Below are positions 51,641 to 60,122 of a stretch of 64,000 nucleotides of DNA, in pieces (positions within the stretch are counted from its first letter, which is position 1; the number at the start of each line of letters is the position of its first letter). Source of the stretch: JALHUB01 sp963719465. Lineage in GTDB: Bacteria; Chloroflexota; Dehalococcoidia; DSTF01; JALHUB01. The notes below the pieces were generated by a model, which ran no database searches, had not been told where the DNA came from, and saw only the letters and a list, made by a program, of their open reading frames with translations. The position numbers were made by a program, and so were the translations under genes. The stretch covers positions 186,001 to 250,000 of the forward strand of contig OY970386.1 in assembly GCA_963719465.1 (NCBI GenBank), given 5' to 3'.

Positions 51641-51735
51641 GATAAACATTTCTGGGCGGGCGGGCGGGAAGAACCGCGGCCTCGACCACCCGCGGCAGCC
51701 GAAAAACGCGCCGCGACGCGAAAGGACTTGCTGCA

Positions 51736-52059
51736 ATGCTCCGCGAAGAACCCCGGCGCGCCACCGCCAAAGGTTCGCGCCGCCGAGGCGCCCCGAAGGG
51801 CAACCTGAACGCCCTCAAGACCGGCCGCTACTCCCGACAGTTCCAGGCCGCCATCGACGCCCTGGCCGCCAACGACGACGTTCGACCCATCCTCCGCGCC
51901 ATCATGCGACACAAGCGCCGCGAGCGCCTTCGCTTCCAGGCCCTCATGCTGGTCAGCGCCAAACTTATGTATAACGCCCGTCTTTCGGTCGTCATTCGAC
52001 GCAAATTGGAGCAATATCTCGAATCTGAGTGCACGCAACCCGAATCTGAAGACGCATGA
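51736..52059 (+). CDS. small basic protein with GAPKGNxNAxKxGxYS motif
   Basis: A 107-residue, strongly basic protein. RRRGAPKGNLNALKTGRYSR matches the short 'GAPKGNxNAxKxGxYS' motif shared by many small bacterial proteins, some linked to phage terminase small subunits or transposon-related loci. The remainder is helical and Arg-rich (IMRHKRRERLRFQALMLVSA). The function is unknown. A palindrome TTGAATTCAA follows at 52070-52079. Confidence 0.6.
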   Translation: MLREEPRRATAKGSRRRGAPKGNLNALKTGRYSRQFQAAIDALAANDDVRPILRAIMRHKRRERLRFQALMLVSAKLMYNARLSVVIRRKLEQYLESECTQPESEDA

Positions 52060-52146
52060 AAAAAACAGTTGAATTCAATTGGTCAATCAAACGGCCCGCC
52101 GCTCGTCTGTAGCTTCCGACCCGCCGGATGGTAAGATGACCTCGCA

Positions 52147-53067
52147 ATGCAACCCAAGCCCCCGTCCGTCGGCATCGTCGTCGTCAACTACAACGGCGCC
52201 GCCTTCATCCGTCCCTTCGCCGAGTCACTCGCCGCCGTCGACTACCCGGACCGCCGCGTCGTCATCGTCGACAACGCCTCCAGCGACGGCTCCGGCGACG
52301 AGCTCCAGCGCCTCCTGCCGGACGCCGTCCTCTTGCGAGCGTGGGAGAACCTGGGCACCGCCGGCGGCAACAACCTCGGCATCGTCTACTGCCTCGACCA
52401 GGGCTTCGACCGCCTCCTCATCCTCAACAACGACACCGTCCTGACGCCCGACTTCCTCTCGAAGCTCGTCGCCTTCGCCGACGACCGCACCATCGCCGTG
52501 CCCAAGATCCTCTACCACGACGACCCTCGTCTCATCAGCACCCACGCCGGCGACTTCAACTGGCGCTTCGGCCTCTTCCGGCGCACCTTCCACGGCAAGC
52601 CCGACGGCCCGGCGACGAGCGTCCCGCGCGACCTTCAGACCGCCAGCTTCTGCTGCGCCCTCGTGCCCGCGCCCGCCTTTCGCGAAGTCGGCCCGCTGGA
52701 CGAGCGCTTCTTCATGTACTACGAGGAGACCGACTGGCTGCGTCGCGCCCTGCTCGCCGGCTACCGCCTCCGCTACGACCCCGAAGCCGTCATCTACCAC
52801 CTGGAGAGCGCCTCCAGCGGCGGCGGCTGGATGACGCCCTTCAAGCACTACTACGCCACCCGCAACCGGCTCTACCTCGTCCGCAAGAACTCGACCTGCC
52901 GGTTCTGCTTCGCCGTGTTCACCCTCTACTTCCTGTCGACCCGCCTCGCCTATCTCGGCAGGTACGCCGTGGAGCGCGATTGGCGAATGGCGAAGGCGGT
53001 GACGCGCGGCGTGCTAGACTACTACCGCGGTCGCATGGGCCGGACGCTGGAAGCCGGCGACCTCTAG
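52147..53067 (+). CDS. GT2-family glycosyltransferase
   Basis: A 306-residue inverting GT-A glycosyltransferase. VGIVVVNYNGAAFIRPFAES is the N-terminal nucleotide fold, VVIVDNASSDGS the donor loop, LLILNNDTVLTPDFL the metal-binding DxD equivalent (NND), and FMYYEETDWLRRALLAGYRL the catalytic-base ED motif, as in rhamnosyl-transferase-like GT2 enzymes. It is the first of three glycosyltransferases in a row and could use dTDP-rhamnose from the upstream rml genes (inference). A TAAGAT -10-like box lies upstream at 52132. Confidence 0.92.
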   Translation: MQPKPPSVGIVVVNYNGAAFIRPFAESLAAVDYPDRRVVIVDNASSDGSGDELQRLLPDAVLLRAWENLGTAGGNNLGIVYCLDQGFDRLLILNNDTVLTPDFLSKLVAFADDRTIAVPKILYHDDPRLISTHAGDFNWRFGLFRRTFHGKPDGPATSVPRDLQTASFCCALVPAPAFREVGPLDERFFMYYEETDWLRRALLAGYRLRYDPEAVIYHLESASSGGGWMTPFKHYYATRNRLYLVRKNSTCRFCFAVFTLYFLSTRLAYLGRYAVERDWRMAKAVTRGVLDYYRGRMGRTLEAGDL

Positions 53068-53077
53068 GAGAAGCTGG

Positions 53078-54205
53078 ATGCGCATCGCCTACGACGCCAC
53101 GTCGATACCGCGTCTGATGGCCGGCGCCGGCGTCTACACCGACAACCTGCTACGCGCCCTTGCCCGCGTCGACGGCGACAACGAGTACGTCGTCTTCGCC
53201 CGCACGGACGCCTTCGACGCTCTGGCGCGCGAAAGGCCGAACTTTCGGGTCGTCCGCGTCGGCGCCGGCTCTCGCGCCATGCGGCTGGTCTGGGAGCAGC
53301 TCGTCCTTCCGGTCCAGCTACGCGCCCAGGCCGTCAACGTCGTCCATTCGCCGCATCACACGGCGCCGCTGCTGAACATCGGCGGCCAGCGAGTCGTCAC
53401 CTTCCACGACCTGACGTTCTTCATCCTGCCCGAGCGCTATCCGCGCCGTCGCCTCTACTACTTCCGCGCCGTTAGCTGGGCGTCGGCGAAGGCGGCAAGC
53501 CTGCTCATCTGCCCGTCGCTCGCGGCCCGCGACGACATCATCCGCATTCTGCACGCGCCGCCCGACAAGGTGCGGCCCATCGCCGAGGCCGCCGCGCCCG
53601 CCTTCCGCGTCTTCGAGGACCCGGCGCCCGTCGAAGCGCTTCGACGCAAGTACCTGCTGCCCGAGCGCTTCATCCTCAGCGTCGGCAGCCTCGAGCCGGG
53701 CAAGAACCGCACGACCCTGCTGAAGGCGTTCGCTGAACTGCGGCGTCGCGGCGTCGCGCAGAAGCTGGTCGTGGCCGGGCAGCGCGCGTGGAAGTACGGC
53801 GCCGACTTCCACCTGGCGGAGGAGCTTGGCCTCAAGGGCCACGTCGTCTTCACCGGCTACGTCCCGCCCGAGGAGATGCCGGCGCTCTACAACGCCGCCG
53901 ATGCGTTCGCTTTCCCGTCGCTCTACGAGGGCTTCGGGTTGCCGGTGCTGGAGGCGATGGCCTGCGGCGTCCCCGTCGTCACGTCCAACGTCTCGTCGCT
54001 GCCGGAGGTCGCCGGCGACGCGGCGCTGCTCGTCGATCCCCGCGACCCGGCCGCCCTCTGCGATGCGCTCGAACGCCTGCTGAAGGACGACTCGGTACGA
54101 ACGGACATGCGACGCCGCGGGCTGGCGCGCGCGTCGACGTTTAGCTGGGAGAAGGCAGCGCGAAAGACCATCAACGTCTACCGGGAAGCGCTGGCGAGGG
54201 GCTGA
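53078..54205 (+). CDS. GT4-family glycosyltransferase
   Basis: A 375-residue GT-B enzyme. The start is MRIAYDATSIPRLMAGAGVY. FILSVGSLEPGKNRTTLLKA opens the donor domain, and FPSLYEGFGLPVLEAMACGV has the E-x7-E motif. It lacks close similarity to the three GT4 genes on the minus strand, so it belongs to another subgroup (mannosyltransferase-like). Its last base is the first base of the next gene's ATG. Confidence 0.93.
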   Translation: MRIAYDATSIPRLMAGAGVYTDNLLRALARVDGDNEYVVFARTDAFDALARERPNFRVVRVGAGSRAMRLVWEQLVLPVQLRAQAVNVVHSPHHTAPLLNIGGQRVVTFHDLTFFILPERYPRRRLYYFRAVSWASAKAASLLICPSLAARDDIIRILHAPPDKVRPIAEAAAPAFRVFEDPAPVEALRRKYLLPERFILSVGSLEPGKNRTTLLKAFAELRRRGVAQKLVVAGQRAWKYGADFHLAEELGLKGHVVFTGYVPPEEMPALYNAADAFAFPSLYEGFGLPVLEAMACGVPVVTSNVSSLPEVAGDAALLVDPRDPAALCDALERLLKDDSVRTDMRRRGLARASTFSWEKAARKTINVYREALARG

Positions 54206-55086
54206 TGGACATCTCTGTCGTCATCGTCAGCTACAACGGCCGCGAGCACCTTCGACGCTGCCTCGACTCGCTGCTGGCGCATCCGCCCGCCGTCGAGCGT
54301 GAAGTCATCGTCGTCGACAACGATTCGGACGACGGAAGCGCCGACATGGTGGCATCCGACTTCCCGAGCGTGGGCCTGCTCCGCATGTCTCGCAACCTCG
54401 GCTTCGCGGCGGGGGCGAACCGCGGCATCGAGGGAGCGACCGGCGAGGCAATCGTTCTCCTCAACCCCGACTCCGAGATCGGGGCCGACCCATTCGCGCC
54501 GCTGCTCGCCTACCTGCACGAGCACGAAGACGTGGGCATCGTCGCGCCGCGGTTGCTCAACTCCGACGGCTCGCTCCAGCTTTCCTGCCGTGGCTTTCCG
54601 ACCTTCTCCGCCGCGCTGTTCAACCGCTACTCGCTGCTGACGCGGCTCTTCCCGCGCAATCGCTACTCGGCGCGCTATCTGCTGACCGACTGGCGACATG
54701 ACAGCATCAGCAAGGTCGACTGGGTCTCCGGCGCCTGCCTCATGATCCGACGGTCGCTGCTGGAGCGCATAGGCCTCCTCGACGAAGGCTACTTCATGTA
54801 CATCGAGGACGTGGACCTCTGCCAGCGGGTACACCGCGCCGGAATGAGGGTGGTCTACTTTCCAGAGACCTCGGTCGTGCACCACATCGGCAAGAGCAGC
54901 CGGACGCTGGCCGCGCGAAGCATTCTCGCCAGGCACCGGAGCATGTGGCACTACTACAAGAAGTACTTGCAGAAGAACGCGCTCATCGACGTGGCGGTAG
55001 CAGGCGGGATCACGACGCGCTGCGGTTACCTGCTCCTGGGGAACCAGTTGAAGCGAACGCTGAACAGCGCGGCGGACGACGACTAG
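54205..55086 (+). CDS. GT2-family glycosyltransferase
   Basis: A 293-residue GT-A glycosyltransferase. SVVIVSYNGREHLRRCLDSL at the start, EVIVVDNDSDDGSADMV, IVLLNPDSEIGADPF and GYFMYIEDVDLCQRVHRAGM are the GT2 rhamnosyltransferase-type motifs. Its start shares a base with the preceding stop (TGATG). The 3' end overlaps the convergent WecA-like gene by four bases. Confidence 0.92.
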   Translation: MDISVVIVSYNGREHLRRCLDSLLAHPPAVEREVIVVDNDSDDGSADMVASDFPSVGLLRMSRNLGFAAGANRGIEGATGEAIVLLNPDSEIGADPFAPLLAYLHEHEDVGIVAPRLLNSDGSLQLSCRGFPTFSAALFNRYSLLTRLFPRNRYSARYLLTDWRHDSISKVDWVSGACLMIRRSLLERIGLLDEGYFMYIEDVDLCQRVHRAGMRVVYFPETSVVHHIGKSSRTLAARSILARHRSMWHYYKKYLQKNALIDVAVAGGITTRCGYLLLGNQLKRTLNSAADDD

Positions 55087-56216
55087 CCATCGCCACCGTC
55101 GCCCGTATCGGCGGGCTTAGGGCCGGTGAAGACGCGCTGCCTCAGCCAGATGACCGAGTGGCTGTTCCAGAGCGTCACGAGATAGCCGAGTCGCGCCAGC
55201 ACCAGGGTGAGCACGGCCGCGAAACCAATCAGGATTGCTGCCTCCACTGCGAAGACGTCGATACCGTGCATCGCGATGGCCGCCCCAGCAAACAGCATAC
55301 TCATTGCATAGATCACAACCAGCAGCCCGCGCGGGCCGAAACCGGCGCTTTCGAGTCGATTGTGAATGTGGTCGGCGTCGCGACTGAACGGGTGCTTGCG
55401 GTCCAGAACGCGCCGGACGGCGGCCAGCACGGTATCGAGAATCGGAAAGCCCAGGGCGATTACCGGCACGCTGAAGAAGAACGCGTTCGTTACGCCGGTA
55501 TCGCCGCGAATCGAGAGAGAGCCGATGAGAAAGCCCAGCAGCAAAGCGCCTGAATCGCCGAGATAGCTGACGGCAGGCGGCAGGTTGAAGGGGATGAACC
55601 CCAGGCCGGCTCCCGCAATCACCACGAGCAGCAGGGCGACCGCCGGGTGGTCGGAGCTGGAGGCCACATAGGCCAGAGGCGCGGCCACCAGCAAGACCAC
55701 GCCCGTCGCGAGGCCGTCGCGCCCGTCGATGAGGTTGATGGCGTTGGTGAAAAAGACGATCCAGAGGACCGTGAGCACCGGCGCCATGAAGCCGAGGGTC
55801 AGTTGCGGGCCCCAGGGAAACGCCAGCTTGTCGATGCTGTAGCCGGCGGCGTAGACGGCTGCGGCGGCGACGATCTGGACCACGAACTTAGGCTTATAAC
55901 CCAGCGGCCGCCAGTCGTCCACCAGTCCGACCGCGAAGATGAGGGCGGCTGCCGCCAGGAACTTCAGAAAGTCGCCGGACTTCGGCGAGAAGTATTCCGA
56001 CGCTCTCGACGAAAGTGCCGACGCCAGGAACGGCGTCGCGGCAAAGGCGACGAACACGGCTACGCCGCCCCAGCAGGGCCTTTCGCCGGCACCGCGATCC
56101 ACCCGAAAGATGCCGGGAACGGGCATGCGATGGGAGTAAGTCTGCAGCGCGAGCGCGACCAGGAGGGCGATGCTGCCCGCGAGCAACAACGTCAGGGGAT
56201 AGACGTTCAACGTCAC
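55083..56216 (-). CDS. undecaprenyl-phosphate sugar-1-phosphate transferase (WecA/MraY family)
   Basis: A 377-residue membrane protein with about ten hydrophobic segments. The family motifs are present: LVDDWRPLGYKPKFVVQ (paired Asp), TNAINLIDGRDGLATGV (NxxNxxDGxDGL) and RDADHIHNRL (HxH in the last cytoplasmic loop). It transfers a GlcNAc- or similar sugar-1-phosphate from UDP to undecaprenyl phosphate, the first step of a lipid-linked glycan. MraY itself is normally in the division cluster, so a WecA/TagO role with the nearby glycosyltransferases is more likely. Confidence 0.93.
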   Translation of the reverse strand: MTLNVYPLTLLLAGSIALLVALALQTYSHRMPVPGIFRVDRGAGERPCWGGVAVFVAFAATPFLASALSSRASEYFSPKSGDFLKFLAAAALIFAVGLVDDWRPLGYKPKFVVQIVAAAAVYAAGYSIDKLAFPWGPQLTLGFMAPVLTVLWIVFFTNAINLIDGRDGLATGVVLLVAAPLAYVASSSDHPAVALLLVVIAGAGLGFIPFNLPPAVSYLGDSGALLLGFLIGSLSIRGDTGVTNAFFFSVPVIALGFPILDTVLAAVRRVLDRKHPFSRDADHIHNRLESAGFGPRGLLVVIYAMSMLFAGAAIAMHGIDVFAVEAAILIGFAAVLTLVLARLGYLVTLWNSHSVIWLRQRVFTGPKPADTGDGGDG

Positions 56217-56354
56217 CTGCGCCTCCTGCGCCCCTTATCTTACCACCTCGACCGCCAGTTCTCCAGCGAAGGCAGCATCTCTTTCGCCCGTCTAACCGAT
56301 TTCACCCGATTCTGCGATACTGAAGACGAGAGCGGTTGATCGAAGGACAGGGAT

Positions 56355-57086
56355 GTGAAGATCCGGGCCGTCATCTTCGACCTGGGCTATACGATATGGG
56401 GCGTCGACTACGGCGGCGAGCCTGAAGCTTACGGCCGGCTGCGGCGGCGCCTCGTCAAGATGCTGGGAAAGCAGGTTCCGTCGGCCAAGACGCTGCGTGA
56501 CGCCGTCGGGGCCGTCTTCGCCCGGGAAGGGCAAGCCTACGAGAGCGGCAACTTCCAGCAGAAGCCGACGGCGCAAGTGTTCAAGGAGGCGTTCGAGGGT
56601 ATCGGCCTCGACGTGCCGGAGGAGTCGCTGCCGGCGTTGGCGGAAGAGACGCTCTCCTACGGCATCCTCTACCATGTCGACGCCGACACGGGCCCGGCGC
56701 TCCACGCCTTGAAGGAACGCGGGCTTCGCGTGGGTGTCGTGTCCAACACCTACCAATCGAGCCGTTCGCTCGCCACGAGCCTGCGTCGTTTTCGGCTTCT
56801 TCGCTACATCGACGCGCTGATCGTATCTTCAGAGGTCGGCTGGGGGAAGCCGGATCCGACCATCTTCGACGAAGCGCTCCGGCGGCTGGAAGTCCGGCCC
56901 GAGGAGACCGTCTTCGTCGGCGATACGGTCCTGGCGGACATCAAGGGCAGTCAGGCGCTTGGAATGAAGGCGGTCCTGACCTGGCAGTACCGCCAGGAGG
57001 ACCCGGACGACGCGAAGCCGGACCTGGTCGTTGATCGGCTCTCGCAGGTGGCCAGCTACGTCGACCAGTTGAACGCCGCCGGCTGA
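56355..57086 (+). CDS. HAD-superfamily hydrolase
   Basis: A 243-residue HAD protein. Motif I is AVIFDLGYTIWG (nucleophile Asp; the usual second Asp is Gly, as in a subset of HAD enzymes). Motif II is VGVVSNT, motif III the Lys in WGKPDPTIFDEAL, and motif IV VFVGDTVLADIKG. The cap is a four-helix insert near residues 15-95. The substrate is unknown, probably a sugar or nucleotide phosphate. It starts at GTG 56355. The 3' end overlaps nagA convergently by 31 bases. Confidence 0.9.
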   Translation: MKIRAVIFDLGYTIWGVDYGGEPEAYGRLRRRLVKMLGKQVPSAKTLRDAVGAVFAREGQAYESGNFQQKPTAQVFKEAFEGIGLDVPEESLPALAEETLSYGILYHVDADTGPALHALKERGLRVGVVSNTYQSSRSLATSLRRFRLLRYIDALIVSSEVGWGKPDPTIFDEALRRLEVRPEETVFVGDTVLADIKGSQALGMKAVLTWQYRQEDPDDAKPDLVVDRLSQVASYVDQLNAAG

Positions 57087-58249
57087 CGCTCATAGACGAC
57101 CCGCCCGCCGACAAGCGTCATCTCGACCTCCAGCTCGGGCGATAGCACGACCAAGTCCGCGTCGTAGCCCGCAGCGATCCTCCCTTTCCGGCCTTCCACG
57201 CCTGCGACTGCGGCCGGATTGAGCGTCGCCATCCGGACCGCCTCCGTTTCGCTCACCCGCAGCCAGCGCACTGCATTTCTAACCAGGACGTCCATCGTTG
57301 CCACGCCGCCGGCGAGCCTGCCGTCCGCCATCCGCGCCGCGCCGTCCCTGACTTTGACGGGCTCGCTGCCAAGCTCGAAATCGCCATCCCCGCAGCCGGC
57401 GAGCGCAATGCCGTCCGAGACCAGCACGGTCCGGCAGACGCCCGTCAGTCGCAGGAGCATGTTCATGGCGGCGGCGTGGACCGCCACGCCGTCGGCTATC
57501 AGCTCAACCGTCACGTTCGGCGAGTCAAACGCGGCGCCCAGGCACCCCGGCTCCCGATGGTGGAACGGCCGCATAGCGTTGAAGGCATGCGTGACGTGGG
57601 AGACGCCGATCTCGAAGGCGTGCATCGCCTCGTCGTACCTTGCGTCGCTGTGGCCTAGAGCTACGACGACCCCGGCGTCGACGGCAGCAGCGATTACCTC
57701 GTCAGCGCCTGGCAGCTCGGCAGCCATCGTCATCAGCCGCAGCGTCCTTCGGGCACCGGCAAGGTAGTCGTTGAGCTCGCCCATGTCGGGCGCGCGAAGA
57801 GCTTCGGGGTTAAGCGCGCCGCAGCGCAAGGGGTTCAGGAACGGCCCCTCGAGGGAGACGCCCAGGGGTTTCGCGCCGCCCGACGCCTCGAAAGCCGCGA
57901 CCGTCGAACGAATGGTCTCAAGCAAGCGCTGCTTTTCGTCGGGCACGAGCGCCGGGAGAAAGGCCGCAACGCCTCGCGAGGCCACCCAGCGGGCGAAGTC
58001 ATGCAACTGCGTCGCGTCGCCGTCAACCAGCGAGAAGCCACCGCCGCCGTGGACGTGAATGTCGATGAACCCCGGCGCTAGCGTGAGCCCACGTAGGTCG
58101 CACGTCGGGATGTCGTCGGGCGGCGGACCTGGACGCACGTCGAAGACGCGCCCTTCGGCCCAGACGATGCTACCACCGGCGATCTCGGTCTCCGGCGTGA
58201 TGATTCGGGCGTGCGAGAAAGCGCGGGGAGCAGAGGAACCCTGTTGCAT
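57056..58249 (-). CDS. nagA: N-acetylglucosamine-6-phosphate deacetylase
   Basis: A 397-residue amidohydrolase releasing acetate from GlcNAc-6-phosphate, in amino-sugar recycling. APGFIDIHVHGGGGFS has the HxH motif, LGVSLEGPFLNPLRCGALNP the metal Glu, ALGHSDARYDE and THAFNAMRPFHHREPG further His ligands, and VLVSDGIALAG the catalytic Asp. Length is normal. It lies 14 bases from the stop of nadE on the same strand. Confidence 0.95.
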   Translation of the reverse strand: MQQGSSAPRAFSHARIITPETEIAGGSIVWAEGRVFDVRPGPPPDDIPTCDLRGLTLAPGFIDIHVHGGGGFSLVDGDATQLHDFARWVASRGVAAFLPALVPDEKQRLLETIRSTVAAFEASGGAKPLGVSLEGPFLNPLRCGALNPEALRAPDMGELNDYLAGARRTLRLMTMAAELPGADEVIAAAVDAGVVVALGHSDARYDEAMHAFEIGVSHVTHAFNAMRPFHHREPGCLGAAFDSPNVTVELIADGVAVHAAAMNMLLRLTGVCRTVLVSDGIALAGCGDGDFELGSEPVKVRDGAARMADGRLAGGVATMDVLVRNAVRWLRVSETEAVRMATLNPAAVAGVEGRKGRIAAGYDADLVVLSPELEVEMTLVGGRVVYERQPAAFNWST

Positions 58250-58263
58250 CAGTCCACGCTTAG

Positions 58264-59988
58264 CTACCAGTTTCGATAGCGGTTGGCGATTGGTAGGCGG
58301 CGGTCGCGTCCAAAAGCACGCGGGGTGATCTTGACGCCCGGTGGGGCCTGTCGACGCTTGTACTCGTTACGGTCGACCATCGTCATTACGCGCTTGATGG
58401 TCTCCTCGTCGAAGCCGGCCGCCAGAAGGTCGGCCATGCTCTTGTCGTCCTCCACGTAGGCAGTGAGGATGGGATCCAGCGTTTCGTATGGGGGAAGCGT
58501 GTCGGTGTCCGCTTGGTCCGGCTTCAGCTCCGCCGACGGCACCTTTTCCAGGACCTCCGGCGGTATCACCGGCTCGGCGGCTCGGGCGTTCCGGTACTCG
58601 GCCAGCTTGTAGACCAACGTCTTGGGCACGTCCTTGATGACGGCGAATCCTCCAGCCATGTCGCCGTAGAGCGTCGAGTAGCCCGTCGCCATCTCGCTCT
58701 TGTTGCCGGTGGTCAGCACCAGCCAGCCGAACTTGTTCGACAGGCCCATCAGGATGTTGCCGCGAACACGCGTCTGGATGTTCTCTTCTGCCAGGCCGAA
58801 CTCCGTTCCGGCGAACGACTCCGCGAACATGCTCTCGTAGGCCTTGAACGCCTCCTCGATGGGGATCGTGATCAGGCGGATGTCAAGCCTGGCGGCCAGC
58901 TCCTGGGCATCGCTGCGACTTCCCGGCGAGGAGAAGCGCGAGGGCATCGAGACGCCGACGACGTTCTCGGCCCCAAGCGCGTCGACGGCAATGGCCGCGA
59001 CGAGACTAGAATCAACGCCGCCCGAGAGGCCGATAACGACCTTGCTGAAGCCGTTCTTCCGCACGTAGTCCCGCGTGCCGACGACGAGCCCGGCGTAGAC
59101 CTCGGCGACGCCCTCCAGCGGTTCGACGACGCGCTCCGGTAGCGGCGCCTTATCTTTGACGAACGGTGAGGAGGAGATATGGACCCTGTCGACCGCAACG
59201 CCGCCGGTCGCTCCCTTGCGATGGCGCGGGGCGTGCAGACGGGCCTTCATGACCGCGTCCATGTCGAGGTCACAGACGAGCAGGTCCTCTTCAAACGAAC
59301 TCGCGCGGCCGATGATCTCGCCCTCAGGCCCGAAGAACATGCTATTGCCGTCGAAGACCAGCTCATCCTGACCGCCAACGATGTTGTTGTAGCAGAGCAT
59401 CGCTGCGGCGTCGCTCGCCCGCGTAGAGAGCATGCGCTCGCGGAAGAAGCGCTTGTCCGCCTGGAACGGCGACGCGCTGATGTTCGCGATGACCTGCGCG
59501 CCAGCGTATGCCTGCGCCTGCGCCGGGCCTTCTGGGTACCAGATGTCTTCGCAGACGTTGACGCCAACAACTACGCCGGCGATTTCATATACCGCCACAC
59601 GCTTTCCCGGCTCGAAGTAGCGGTCTTCATCGAAGACGCCGTAGTTTGGCAAATACAGTTTGCGATACACGTCGACGAGCCTGCCGTCGTGGATGACGGC
59701 GGCCGCGTCGTAGATATCCTTGTCGGAGTCAACGAAACCCACCACAAGGGTAATGCCGCCGCTTCCCTTGACCACCTCGCTCAGAGCGTCGAGATTGTCA
59801 CGGACGAACTGCGGCCGAAGGAGAAGGTCCTCGGGCGGGTAGCCGGTAATGGCCAGCTCGGGAAACGTGAGCAGGTCGACGGCTAGCGAGCGCGCCCGCT
59901 CAACGCGCTCCAGGATCTTGGAGACGTTCCCTTTGAAATCCCCCACTGTGACATTGATCTGAGCGAGGCCGACACGCAGACTCGGCAT
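58264..59988 (-). CDS. nadE: glutamine-dependent NAD+ synthetase
   Basis: A 574-residue two-domain enzyme. Residues 1-265 are a nitrilase-type glutaminase: Glu in LLTFPELAITGYPPEDLLLR, Lys in VYRKLYLPNYGVFDE, Cys in VGVNVCEDIWYPEGP. Residues ~290-574 are the synthetase with the P-loop VIGLSGGVDSSLVAAIAVDA, and include VLTTGNKSEMATGY. It amidates deamido-NAD. ATG 59988 has better spacing to GAGG than ATG 59994. Confidence 0.97.
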   Translation of the reverse strand: MPSLRVGLAQINVTVGDFKGNVSKILERVERARSLAVDLLTFPELAITGYPPEDLLLRPQFVRDNLDALSEVVKGSGGITLVVGFVDSDKDIYDAAAVIHDGRLVDVYRKLYLPNYGVFDEDRYFEPGKRVAVYEIAGVVVGVNVCEDIWYPEGPAQAQAYAGAQVIANISASPFQADKRFFRERMLSTRASDAAAMLCYNNIVGGQDELVFDGNSMFFGPEGEIIGRASSFEEDLLVCDLDMDAVMKARLHAPRHRKGATGGVAVDRVHISSSPFVKDKAPLPERVVEPLEGVAEVYAGLVVGTRDYVRKNGFSKVVIGLSGGVDSSLVAAIAVDALGAENVVGVSMPSRFSSPGSRSDAQELAARLDIRLITIPIEEAFKAYESMFAESFAGTEFGLAEENIQTRVRGNILMGLSNKFGWLVLTTGNKSEMATGYSTLYGDMAGGFAVIKDVPKTLVYKLAEYRNARAAEPVIPPEVLEKVPSAELKPDQADTDTLPPYETLDPILTAYVEDDKSMADLLAAGFDEETIKRVMTMVDRNEYKRRQAPPGVKITPRAFGRDRRLPIANRYRNW

Positions 59989-60063
59989 ATCCATTACCTC
60001 GTCTTTGTTCTGAGATTAGCCTTTCCGTATCAGGCGGGTCAAGGCGCGCGGACTCGTGACAAT

Positions 60064-60092
60064 TTGACGGTAACTGCCATTTGACATAGGCT
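60064..60092 (+). promoter_or_regulatory. promoter of the MFS-TetR pair
   Basis: TTGACG (60064-60069), 17 bases, TAGGCT (60087-60092). Two direct repeats of ATTTGAC (60062-60068 and 60079-60085) overlap it and could be part of a repressor site. Confidence 0.45.
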
Positions 60093-60122
60093 ATCATTAA
60101 CAGAACGTAGAAAGAGAGTGCA

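Noticed and set aside
56355..57086. Catalytic defect in the HAD protein from loss of the second motif-I Asp
   Set aside because: A subset of HAD proteins carry DLG at this position, as I recall, and all other motifs are intact, so inactivity is not supported.
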